This document shows positions 46,617 to 57,046 of a stretch of DNA of 64,000 nucleotides, piece by piece. The position numbers were made by a program, and so were the translations under genes. Source of the stretch: Gordionus sp. m RMFG-2023 (lineage: Eukaryota > Nematomorpha > Gordioida > Chordodea > Parachordodidae). Under the pieces are notes generated by a model. That model saw only the letters and a list, made by a program, of their open reading frames with translations, made no database searches and had not been told where the DNA came from. Position 1 is the stretch's first letter, and the number at the start of each line of letters is the position of its first letter. The DNA is taken from assembly GCF_954871325.1 (NCBI RefSeq), contig NC_088777.1, forward strand, positions 51,584,002 through 51,648,001, read 5' to 3'.

Positions 46617-46787
46617 CAGAGTTGTTAAAAGATACTTTTTAATTGGATTTAGATACAGATACATCGTCTAAAATAGTATCTAGATACAGATATTTTAATC
46701 AAAAATCTATCTAGATACAGATACCACATTTTTAGTAACTAGATACAGGATCTAGATACTTGTATCGAGATTCCTTTAACAACCCTG
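46617..46787. mobile_element. Short hAT-derived MITE, 171 bp
   Basis: Ends CAGAGTTGTTAAAAGATAC and (reversed) CAGGGTTGTTAAAGGAATC, with the same TATCTAGATACAGATA subterminal motifs as the hAT element at 30472-31763. It is a deletion derivative of that family. The flanking 8-mers do not match. Confidence 0.75.
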
Positions 46788-47075
46788 ATAAATAAACATA
46801 TGTGGTATGGGGATTCGGAATCTCTTAATTTTAAATCCCTTTACCGAAGGTCGATTTAAAAAATTTTTAAAATGTAAATTTAACCGGAAAATTTTATTTC
46901 AGCATGTATCAGAGTACCCAAACTGTAGATTTCAAAGCAATTTTGCCATGAAAACCTTAGAACTACTTCTAATTTATATTAATTTTTTATATGGATTTTT
47001 CAATAAAAATTTGAATAGAAAAAATATGCTAAAAATGTCCATGGCTGAAATTGGCTGAAATATTAAGCCAACAGA

Positions 47076-47852
47076 TAAATATATAATGAACGAGAAGTGA
47101 GAAAAATCATATGATGATCGGTTAGTAGTCAAATAGAACGAATAAATCTTGAGTAGAATATTGAAATGATTAAAGAAGAAGAGGAATCAAAAAGGAAATC
47201 ACGTGATAACAGATAGAAAAATATTTATATTCAGAATAAAGATGGATTCATCAATTTTTACCTTTTCCGTTAAATAAAGAGGGAGATAAGGAAAGGGGGG
47301 GGGTGTTATCCGTTAATATTCACTTATTTAAAAAATTGTTTATATTTGGCTCGAATAAAAAGGAAATTTACATTTAATTTACAATTTACCAGACGTGGGT
47401 TGTGCTTAGGTCTGTATAGGCAAAGGGTACCATAAGAATTATGCTAAATTTAAATCGGTAGAAGAAGTAGATTTTATGATTGCACACATATGGCACTATC
47501 GATTTAATTTCAGGATCATCCTTACACCGGAAGAAAATTAAAAGTGTCATTTATAAAGTGGGACCAAGGAGTGAATTATTTAATTTTTTTTTTTTTGAAA
47601 TATAGAAGTGAAAAATTCATTTATCATGATAAAATTGAAACGGTTTTTCATCGATTCATATTTTTTTCCAAATGTCAGCCACAAACCAATCCAAATCTGA
47701 TTCTATCGAATTCGGGTTGAAGTGACACGGACCTAGCTTTAAAGGTTATTTCGGACCGTACAAATCACCTTTTTTAATTTATTGTGTTTTCTTGATGCTT
47801 CTAAGGAAAAATATTTTCAAGAAATATAAAAAAAATTATTTGTTATCGTTTT
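47076..47852 (+). repeat. Foldback element, left arm
   Basis: The left arm of a large inverted repeat begins ATATAATGAACGAGAAGTGA and runs inward about 780 bp. It matches the reverse complement of 48126-48890 throughout, including ATCATATGATGATCGGTTAG and TACCAGACGTGGGTTG landmarks. Divergence is substantial, with indels. The short + strand open frame at 46807-47058 lies outside it and is not convincing. Confidence 0.85.
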
Positions 47853-48125
47853 TATTTTTGCTTATAACTTCCCCCCCCCCCCTTAAATTCGGCTACTATA
47901 CGGATTGAAGTATTAACTGGCACTAACGAAGCACTTAAAAAAAATGATATATAATTCATCAATGCTTCGAATCGTTTGGCCAACTTCAAGGAGCTATGCC
48001 AACTATACATTTTAAAAAAACAAACTAAAATTGGATATTCTAATTCGAAAAAAAATACTGTTCATTTTAGGTTGAACAACATTAAGTATGAAAATTAAGT
48101 CGAAAAAAAAAATCACAGGCGTTTT
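47853..48125. other. Foldback element, unique loop
   Basis: About 270 bp between the arms, starting with a C run of 12 (47871-47882). No coding content was recognised. Confidence 0.6.
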
Positions 48126-48890
48126 ATAAGGATGATAAATAATTTTTTATATATATACTTGGAAAATATATTTTCATTAAAAGCACCAGGAAAACACAAT
48201 AATTAAAAAAGGGGGATTTGAGGTCCGATCCTGTCAAGTGCGGTTTAAAATAACCTTTAAAGCTATGGTCTCCGGTCCGCGTCTTATCAAACCCGAATTC
48301 GACAGAATCAAAATTTGAATCGGGTTTTAGCTGACCTTCGAAAAAATGTGTATCAATGAATAACCGTTCCATTTTATCATGATAAATGAATTTCCGGAAA
48401 TAGATTCATAAAATGTATCTGTTTTTTTCTTTAGTGAGCAATCAAGCTAGAAGATACTAGATTCTTTTTTCTTAAATTTTTTTTACCATAATTAACTTGG
48501 AACCTTTTGCCTAACATACTTAAACTCAACCCACGACTGGTAAATTGAAATTAAATGTAAATTTCCTTTTTTATTCGAGCCACATATATACAATTTTTAA
48601 ATAAGGGAATATTTAAGGATAATCCTCCCCCCCCCTGGGTCACCCTCCCTCTTTATTTAGTTTTAAAAAAAGCAAGATATCCTTATCTATTTATTTAACG
48701 AAAAAAAAAATTGATGAATAATCATCTTTATTCTGATTATAATTATTCTTCATTCTGTTATCACGTGATTTCGTTTTTCTTCTTCTTCTCATCATTCCAA
48801 TATTCCCCCTACCCCTCAAAATTTATTCGTTCTAATTGACTACTAACCGATGATCATATGATTTTTCTCACTTCTCGTTCATTATATCTT
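48126..48890 (-). repeat. Foldback element, right arm
   Basis: Reverse complement of the left arm, ending CACTTCTCGTTCATTATATC. Transcribed, the pair would form a hairpin of roughly 770 bp. The minus-strand frame at 48124-48372 is a by-product of the arm. Confidence 0.85.
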
Positions 48891-48949
48891 TTTTTTTAAA
48901 TTTAAAAATCATCTTTGGCGTATTTATTTCTGCCAATTATTGGTTATAT

Positions 48950-49130
48950 TAATAAACACAAAATCAAACATTATATTTATTGAATAAATAAAAATAAAAA
49001 AAAAAAAATTTAAAAAAAACGAAATATATAAATAATAAAACAAAAATAAAATAAAAAAATATTTAAAAAAAAACGAAATAATTAAATAATAAAAATAAAA
49101 TACAAATTAAATTATCACATGAAAAATAAA
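48950..49130. repeat. A-rich low-complexity repeat
   Basis: Imperfect repeats of AAATAAAAATAAA and AAACGAAATA units. Confidence 0.8.
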
Positions 49131-49344
49131 ATGAACCGAACAAATTTATTTATAGAGTTTATAAACTTCACAATTATTGTCACACGCACTTTAAAAATAG
49201 AATGAAATAATATTATTAAATAGTGTTGTTAAAAAGCCCGATTAGCCAAAATAATCTTGTGCATGAGCCTAAAGCCGCATTCATAGTGGATCCCATCCAA
49301 CACGATTTAACAGCCGATCCATTTTTAAAATCTGTTTATGAGAT

Positions 49345-49398
49345 CCTCTTCTCTTCTCTTCTCTTCTCTTCTCTTCTCTTCTCTTCTCTTTTCTCTTC
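49345..49398. repeat. (CTCTT)n microsatellite
   Basis: A pentanucleotide tract, ten units, distinct from the TTTC tracts. Confidence 0.95.
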
Positions 49399-49534
49399 CA
49401 CTTGTCTAATCCTTTTAGGATAAATAGCAAATTTTTTAAATTTTTTTTTAGATAGATAATAAATTTGAATAATAATTTTTTCTTTAAAACTAAATAGGAA
49501 CTGGTGGGGATAAAATAACCTATTTAGTTTACAT

Positions 49535-49795
49535 CAGGGACCTGCTCAGGTAGGCCCGGCCCGGATTTTTTTTTTAAAAATTTTTCCGGCCCGGCACGGG
49601 TTTTATATTTTCAGGCCCGGCCCGGATTTTTAAAAATAAATATATTATATTTATTTATGATTTTTATGGCTAAATAATGGCGATTTTTAAATATTTAGTT
49701 TTTAATATATTTTCAGACCCGACCCAACCCAGCCGGCCCGGGTATATTTAAAAAAAAAACTAAAATACAGCGAGGCCCGTGGGGTTCTGGCCTGG
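49535..49795. repeat. Block with repeated GGCCCGGCCCGG motifs
   Basis: At least four GGCCCGG-type motifs separated by A/T runs. Such clustered GC motifs are typical of the subterminal parts of some DNA transposons, but no terminal repeats were found. Confidence 0.5.
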
Positions 49796-50148
49796 TTAAA
49801 TAGAGAAGTTAACACAAAAAAAAATATATTGGGAATATTTCTAATATTATTTTCTCAGAAAATGACTCTCATTTTGTTTTTTTTTGCTTTGACGCATTTA
49901 AATTTGGAACTTAAAATTTATTGTGCAAATAGTAAATATTTCTCGTTATTTTGTAATATTTATTTAGCTTGTTCAATTAGTTATTTTTTTTTCTTATCAT
50001 ATAATATAATATATATAATATTCCCAAAAATTAACATTTCACCTCTTTTTTTAACACCCCAAAAAATAAAACTTTTAATTTTATTTTAACAAATTGTAAC
50101 TTTATAAAAAAAATTTTTTTTATCAAAGAAATTAAATAAAATTAAAAT

Positions 50149-50206
50149 ATGTTGAACTACATAACATTAGCAATCTTATTCTCTATTGGCTTATTCAACT
50201 ATTCAG
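50149..50206 (+). CDS. Paralogue 2 exon 1, signal peptide
   Basis: The ATG start with a hydrophobic core LAILFSIGLF ends ...NYS plus one base at a GTATTT donor (phase 1). The ending TATTCAG|GTAT resembles the 3' ends of many micro-exons. Confidence 0.8.
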
Positions 50207-52547
50207 GTATTTCTAATTAATATATAATTATGATAATTGGAATAAAAACACTCACGTTTGCAATATATTTTGTAAAGAATTTCGTAATTTATGACAGACT
50301 TATAGTACTCTTAATTTTGGTTAAAGGAGGGTGATAACTTTCCCAAAATCCTACCTTTTACTTCATCGTAGAGTGGTGGGGGGGGGAGGGTTATTTAGCT
50401 ATTATTAGAGATTTAAAAAGTTCAATGTGAGCTGTGTCTAGAATAGGATCACCATCTCCTCGATGAAGTGTAAAAACAACCTAAAGGGATTAAATACCTT
50501 GTTCCAACTAGATAGCCAGATAATAATATCAAATTATTTTTTGTGGAAAGCCTTGTCAGAATATGTTCCTCGGGAGATTGGAGGAAATGAAAGATCCATT
50601 TTGGGAGATAGTCTATTGGAGGTTGGATTTAGGTTTGATAAAAAAAATACCGGGTAATATGCAGGTTGGTGTGAATCGCTATTAAATTTATGCAATTTTA
50701 ATTAATTTTTTTTTTAAAAAAATATTTTTTTTAAGATGCTCAGTGCGTCTGCGTAGCCACGAACACGTGTACAGTAACCAATAAAACCTATGTTTATGCA
50801 CAAAATGGTTTAAACAAAAAATTACTCAATATATTTTATAAGATGTGTGACAGGTTACGATATCGATAAGGATTCAGAATTTTTCTTCAATTTTTATTTC
50901 ATTTAATTGAAAGTCGATTTTTAAAATGTAGGGAAAGAATCTAATTTTAAGTGAAATACATTCCAACGTGTATAGAATATCCACACTGTGAATTTCAGAC
51001 AATTTTGCCCCTGAATTTTCTTAGCATTTATATGCTCAAATATGGGCGCTTCGAAGTTTAGGGGAAGATCTTATTTAAAATTCATTTTGGTCGGTTTTAT
51101 TTCAGCAAAAAAAATATACACTATGGGTTCCGAAAAAAGCAACTCAGGTATTTACCGGAAATATAAATTTTCTAGTTTGATAAAATATTAATTTTCTAAG
51201 AAAAAAAAGCAAGTAACTGCAGTGAGGAGTAAGATACATGGAATATAATATGTATTAGAATTGATTAAGGAGAAGAGATAGGTTAGGGTTGACATATGTT
51301 CAAATGATTATTTTAGTACAATTGAAAAAATTTAAATAAATTAGGTTGGAATGGCAATTTTCTTAAGGCGCATCTAAATCCTTAAAATGGACAACTATGT
51401 GACTTTAAAAAATATCTAGCATATATATATATTTACTTTATTCGTTATATTACAAAAGCTCCTTCGGAACTTGAAGTCCGAAGATGTTTTACGAGACCAG
51501 CTGTAGGAGATAGAAGCTGCAGTGCCACCTATTTCGTTAATCAGGGTCTACCTAATAAACCAGATTTCTTTAGTGTAGGTAAGCAAAGGAATACAAAAAT
51601 AGAATATTAACTTTATCGAGAATACAAAACTTTGTAATCTATTGTTCATACATTTTTTTTTAATTTTAGCTATCAAACTAAGTGATATTGCTACAAATAC
51701 AATGATTAGCACTACTCAATTACCCACCAATGGTAATATAAACGTTGATGGAGTTCAAATAACAAGTACCCGTGTTAACAGAGGCCCTTTCAAAGGAGAT
51801 CAAGTTGTATTTCCTGGATCATTGACTACGAACGGCAACCAGGCTTGCTTAGTGGTAATTTAAAATATTATACTATACCATCATCTCCCATTCTTGATAT
51901 TTTAAGTTGTATGAGTTGTTATTTTAAAACGATATTTTTTTTTTGTAAACATTTAAAAGGTAAGATAATAAATCTAACTCTATAGGCCATAAAGCGTTGC
52001 CAGAATTTAGCTATGGGGCTGGCAAAGGTTTTTTTACTCTATAATTTTAGAGGTCTTCAAGTCCACTCGTTGTAGACCTTTGGCTATGCTAAATTTTTAC
52101 AACAAAATAATTATGGGGTTTATTTTATGTTTTTTTAATTAACAAAAGTTTTTTTTTTCCAAAAAAATTTTGAATTTATAGTAATTTAATAACCAAAAAA
52201 TGATAACAAACTTTTAACTTCCAAATTCCTGTATTTAGTGACTTATTATATACGCATTTTTTGGTGGATGTGTAGGAGGGAAGGGGGAATTATGTTCGAT
52301 TAAAATGACATTTACAAGATCAAATCATTCATCCCCCGACTACGTCTGTGCTAGATGTAATTTTTTATTTTTTTACACAATTAAAAAATAAATTGACTCC
52401 ATATTGAATAAATGAAAAATTAATAATTTACTATTTAAAAAAAAAAATGGTTATGTTCATTTAATCACGAAACAGCTGACAAAACTTGCAACAAACACCA
52501 AATCCGGAGCCAAAGTCAATTACTCAATCCTTTCCGCCATCTATTAA
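50149..52547 (+). CDS. Secreted cysteine-containing protein, paralogue 2, complete
   Basis: Six exons (50149-50206, 50736-50807, 51106-51147, 51459-51578, 51670-51854, 52476-52547) join to 549 nt, that is 182 codons plus stop. Exon 1 is a signal peptide (MLNYITLAILFSIGLFNYS). Exons 2-4 enter and leave in phase 1; exon 5 leaves in phase 0. The mature protein has six Cys (three in exon 2, two in exon 4, one in exon 5) and no other membrane segment, so it should be secreted. Every exon but the signal peptide and the 42-nt micro-exon aligns with 40422-41597, about 10 kb upstream, so this is a tandem duplicate. I recognise no domain family, and the role is unknown. Introns are 91 to 621 bp. Confidence 0.85.
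50736..50807 (+). CDS. Paralogue 2 exon 2 (72 nt)
   Basis: Acceptor TTTTTTAAG, donor GTTTAA. Phase 1-1, encodes DAQCVCVATNTCTVTNKTYV and YAQNG. Same length and Cys spacing as 40422-40493. Confidence 0.8.
51106..51147 (+). CDS. Paralogue 2 exon 3, micro-exon (42 nt)
   Basis: Acceptor TTTATTTCAG, donor GTATTT. Phase 1-1, encodes AKKIYTMGSEKSNSG. The equivalent place in paralogue 1 (around 40760-40800) has no such exon with both splice sites, so it was gained here or lost there. Same phase and 3' end style (AACTCAG|GTAT) as the array micro-exons. Confidence 0.7.
51459..51578 (+). CDS. Paralogue 2 exon 4 (120 nt)
   Basis: Acceptor TTACAAAAG, donor GTAAGC. Phase 1-1, encodes APSELEVRRCFTRPAVGDRS, then CSATYFVNQGLPNKPDFFSV. 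One codon shorter than its paralogue. Confidence 0.85.
51670..51854 (+). CDS. Paralogue 2 exon 5 (185 nt)
   Basis: Acceptor TAATTTTAG, donor GTAATT. Encodes AIKLSDIATNTMISTTQLP, then NVDGVQITSTRVNRGPFKGD and QVVFPGSLTTNGNQACLV. It is the most conserved exon of the pair at the DGVQITSTRVNRGPFKGD block. The open frame upstream to 51642 is intron read-through. Confidence 0.88.
52476..52547 (+). CDS. Paralogue 2 exon 6, terminal (72 nt)
   Basis: Acceptor CGAAACAG. Encodes LTKLATNTKSGAKVNYSIL, SAIY and a stop. A third ATNT motif of this protein is here. Confidence 0.85.
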   Translation: MTKLATNTKSGAKVNYSILSAIY

Positions 52548-52559
52548 AAAAAATTTCCC

Positions 52560-54860
52560 ATTTATATATCATATGTTTCATGTAATCGCTTTTGGGGTTT
52601 CATTTTAGCTCTCTTTTTATTTTATATTTGATCACGTATAAAAAAACATATGATTTTAACATTTGTAATTATTATTAATTAATATCCAAATTTTAATATT
52701 TTTTTATTATTTTATATTTCAAAATTCGCATTTTCCCTCTTAAATATCATCTATCCGCTTTGCTTAATAAAATATATAACTTGGTGATTGTTTTTTTTTA
52801 AAATAAATATATTATTAGCGTTTTTTTTCGCGTTATACGCGTCTGCCTCGTTTCATAGTAAACGCGTTATTTAACGCAGCGTATAATGACAGCTGATTTA
52901 GTTTTTATAAAATTAAATTTAAGATAAAGTTAAAAATAGGGATAGGGTAAACTGGGGTTAGTCGAACCAACTTTTGCAAAATTGGCTATACCTCCTGTAC
53001 TTTTTTAGATAATATAAAAAATATGTGATAAGATACCTATAACGATATATCTATAAAATAAAATATTTTAAGAATAAAATCTTTTTATTTAAAAAATTTT
53101 TATTTTTTATAAAAGTGAAAAATTTTGTACGAGACCCAATAGCGAGTTGAGGAATACCACTTCAAGGGGCTTCCTAAGCCATAGGTATTTTTAGGGCCAT
53201 AATAAATTGAAATGCATTATAATTTATTAATAATGATACGTATAGAATAGTTTTATATTATTCAAAATATCATAATATTTATAAATCGAAGCTAATTATA
53301 TATATAAAATTTGAAACTTAATTTGGGGTCAATCTAATAAACGTTTTGGACATTAAAAAAAAAGAAGGATCTTAAGGAGTGATCCATGATTTCCTACAAT
53401 GAATCCTAAATGCCAATCATAAAACAGCCAAGAAATTGCCTTTTCAAGAATTTAAAAATTTTTTCCATTATTGACTGCCATAATTGACGTGAATGGTTTT
53501 AGCAAAGCCACGCTAGCTATAAATTGACAAATCGTGATATCTAAATATGACGAATAATCATAAAACTTTCCCAAATTATAGAAGAATGTTTAAAACTTAG
53601 CTATAAAATTTGAATTTACATACGAATGAATATATATTTAAATAAAAATTTTAAAATTCTGTCATGTAAAAATCTTTCGAAATTCATTTCTTATAATAAA
53701 ATTTTTTAATAATTAATTATTTCAAAGATTTTTTTTGTTTAGAGATGTAAACTAACAATAACTATACTAGGATAAAATTTTAACCTTCTGGTTGTATTTA
53801 ATATTAAAATGAGATTAAGTGGTTTGCCAAGCCCCGGGGTTTACCTAACCCCAGTCTCCCCCCTAATCATTTTATACAATATTTAAGAAAAGTCGCATGC
53901 CCCCTTTTTTTATATCGAATTTGCTATTTTTGTTTAAATAAAAATGTTGTGAGGTAAAGGACCAAGGGTACCGGTTCAGACCGCCCGACATCGTTAAAAA
54001 AAAGAATCCTTCGCTAAAATAGAAGGCTATATAGAAAGAAATGTAGAACGCAAACAAACGATTTACTTTTAAGTAATACATTTTTACATTTGGTTAGTTA
54101 TACGCTAAAAGTAGTATGCTATCATCAGGGACATGGAACAAAATTTTGGGTAAATTTATGGAGCGGGAACGGAACGCGTATTCCGGAACTTTCCAGACAA
54201 ATATAAATAAATAAACTATGCATATATTAAGTTCTTTTATAATTTTTTATTTAGCCGATGGTACAGTATATTAATTAAGCTCGAAAGAGTATCATGGAGC
54301 TAACAAAAATTTAATCATTTCGTATTTCGAAAAGAAATTGAAATCATTATCTTTAAACGATCATTAGAATCTTGTGAAGAGAATTATTAATTTTTCTTTC
54401 GAAATTTTTTTTAAGAAACAGTTGAATTTCTATCCTCACCAGCAAAAAAAAAAGTGTGGGGGGTCTAGATATAACGTAAAATTTGCTTTATAGAAGTGAA
54501 ATAGAAACGCATTTAATAGTAAATGATACTGACAGATCAGAAATTATTTCACGGAAAAATGTGCTTAAAAAAGTTTGGTTGTGATCTGAGAGTAATTTTA
54601 TCCCTTACATTCACGCTAGGCGAAAAAATATAACCCATTTTTTGGGGGGTTAACTTTTTGCATGATAATACAAAATCTAACCCACCCTAAAGCTTTTTTT
54701 TAAAAAGATTTTTGATATGAAATAAACAATTAGTTATATTATACTCCAACTTTTTTAAAAAAAAATCTTGAATAAATATGATCCATATTTTTTTTTTACC
54801 GCACATGAAAAAAATTAAATAAGTATTTAATTTTATTTAATTTTAACTTTTTTATCTTTC
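52560..54860. other. AT-rich DNA, no gene recognised
   Basis: No supported exon. 52820-52885 is a CpG-rich patch with interlocking short inverted repeats (CGCGTTATACGCG, AACGCGTTATTTAACGC). Around 54885-54960 a TATTTAG acceptor is followed on the + strand by VLASLLGHQDFTDVKIMVKT and a stop, which could be an isolated exon but has no partner. Confidence 0.4.
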
Positions 54861-55074
54861 TAAATTATTTAGGTGTTGGCTTCTCTTCTCGGGCACCAAG
54901 ATTTCACAGATGTTAAAATTATGGTGAAAACATCCATTGAATTTATTAACAAATATCTTTAAAATTATATAGAGTACGACGACTATTAGATTTAGAGAAT
55001 ATAGAGATGGGAAATCGTGAGAATATACAAATTAAATTATTTTTTGAACAAGGTTAGCAAATAAACATTCTAAC

Positions 55075-55244
55075 TAGTGTTGTTATGTTGTCGCATACCA
55101 TTAGCCAATTCCTATAAGGCTTAGCCAAGCTTTTAACCTAAAAAGACATAAACATCTAAGTTCAACCTAAACTTAAATATTGTAAACTAAATCTTTAGGG
55201 TAAAAACTTGACAGAGTTATTGGTAAGGTGATTGAACAACACTA
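55075..55244. mobile_element. hAT-type MITE, 170 bp, same family as 7825-8006
   Basis: Ends TAGTGTTGTTATG and GAACAACACTA. The flanking 8-mers ATTCTAAC (55067-55074) and ATTCTAGC (55245-55252) match 7 of 8. Its right part overlaps the end of a possible last exon of the SPPL3-like gene. Confidence 0.82.
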
Positions 55245-55414
55245 ATTCTAGCACACATTTTATGATTCCACTTTAAGTTACGCAGAACAAGAATGCCAAG
55301 TTCTTCTAGGAAAACACCGCTCACAAAATGATATTCTAAATTTTTTGGAAGAGGATCTAACATCCGAATCCTTCCATGATAAATAAATTCTTTGGGTTCC
55401 GGCAACCGGCACAC
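55217..55414 (-). CDS. Possible last exon of the SPPL3-like gene
   Basis: Acceptor CTACCATTAG, phase 0 as required by the exon at 56937. Reads VCRLPEPKEFIYHGRIRMLD and onwards to a stop at 55217. In family members the last exon begins GDLRRMWSEPF and is short; only a loose RLPEPKEF/RMWSEPF resemblance is seen here. The last nine or so codons lie inside a MITE, so the C-terminus would be transposon-derived. An alternative last exon further down is quite possible. Confidence 0.3.
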   Translation of the reverse strand: MCRLPEPKEFIYHGRIRMLDPLPKNLEYHFVSGVFLEELGILVLRNLKWNHKMCARISVVQSPYQ

Positions 55415-55607
55415 CTAATGGTAGGGTTGACGTGGAATTTAAGGAGATCATCTTTATGTCAGGAAAAATAAAATAGGGTTTGTATTTATAATCAGTCTTC
55501 CCTTCAATAAATATTTTTAAAAAAATATGCCAATATAAATCTGTAGCGAATAATTTATTTTTAAATTAATTTAGCTTTTGCTAAAAACAAAAATTTAAAA
55601 ATTCATG

Positions 55608-55725
55608 TCGGTGCGCCGATAGGCCTCCTAAGTTGTCGGCGGTTAAAAAGTGGCGCGCCGCTTGCCGCCGTGCCCATTTTTAAATCTCGCGTTGGCCGCC
55701 GAGATTTTAGCCATTGCGCATGTCT
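55608..55725. other. GC-rich island of unknown nature
   Basis: Rich in GCCG, GGCG and CGCGCC words (GGCGCGCCGCTTGCCGCCG) in an otherwise AT-rich region. No open frame persists. It could be the GC-rich end of a DNA transposon. Confidence 0.4.
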
Positions 55726-56936
55726 AATATAACCCAGTTGATCCCCTTTTCGGCTATAGGATCCTTATTCAAATCTTAATCAATTTACTCAAAATCGATA
55801 TGTTTATTTTTTTCGAAATGTATAAATGCTTTCAAAATGAAGAATAATATAAAATTATAATGATATATTAATAGAATTTTAATAAATAATTTGGAGATTT
55901 CTTAACAAAAAAAAAATAAATGTGTTTTAAAATAATAATATATCATACAATTATTATTGTATTATAAACGACGATATTCATGATTCGTTTGCTATTTTAA
56001 AATAAAAATATATATAATAATATAATTCATTTTTTGTAAAAAGTGCTATTATAAAATTTATTTTATTATGACTACTAACACTAATTAAAATTATATTTTT
56101 TTAAAAAAATAATACAATATTTGATTTCAGATTTTATCTCTTTAAGAGATTCTTAAAAAAAAATAAAATAAGGATATAAATTTCCAAGTAAAATTTATGA
56201 TATCTAAAGTAGAATAATTGATTGAAACGTAAGAAGAGACGGGGAGGGAAATACCAATATTTTTTTATTTTTTTTTAAACGATCACTTACAAACAATAAG
56301 TAGTGGGAAAATTTTTAAAAATATATATATTTTATGATGGACTAAATTTTTCATTATTTTAAGGAAACAAATGGTTCGTTCCACATTCGTCTGAGATCGC
56401 CCTAGTGTAAAAAATTTAAATTTGCGTTAAAAAAAATAATATGAATCTATGATAAAGGGAGCAGGATATCAAGGGAGTTTCCAGTTAAAATATTTATTAA
56501 ATTAAAAATATTAAAATCGAATTTATGTCGTATTCGATTTGCTGTTGGAGTTGGGTCGATTTTTTTTTAAAAAAAAGACACGATTATTCTGCCAAAATAT
56601 TATGGCGAAATCCTAGAGATTTTTGTTCAGTATTGGCATCTATTGGCCAAATCCAGAGGTTTACATTAAGATTATGTTGGCTAAAACCTTAAATCGACTT
56701 CTTTTTTTTTAACTGGCAGAAAGTTGGGAATATCTATTAGTGAAATCTTGAGAATTATGCTTAGATCATATTTTATCAAGAACGCTTTATAAAAAAAATC
56801 CGGTAAATCTAGCCACCTAACAACGCCATGTTCAAACGGCATAAAATAGTATTTTATAGAAGTATTTAAAGTCAAGTTGCCCGTTTTTGGTGGAGTTTAT
56901 ATAATGCTAATATTTATATTAATTTCTCGTGATTAC

Positions 56937-57046
56937 TTTAAAGTAGGCCATGATGAGTATGGGAATTATCGTGAAAGGAACCAAGTACAAGAGCGCGGGT
57001 TGAGGTGCTTTAAAAATTTCGGAAGATAACGTAGCTATCATTAACC
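56937..57046 (-). CDS. SPPL3: SPPL3-like exon with PAL motif
   Basis: Acceptor TCGCCCATAG, donor GTAATC. The 110 nt encode [15 protein letters not shown], then [20 protein letters not shown] and [11 protein letters not shown] is the PAL motif that shapes the active site. The frame continues three residues to a stop in the intron, but the family needs another exon here. Confidence 0.92.

Noticed and set aside
49829-50089. An 86-codon Phe/Ile-rich frame just upstream of paralogue 2
   Set aside because: Low-complexity AT-driven composition with no splice sites; the better signal peptide starts at 50149.
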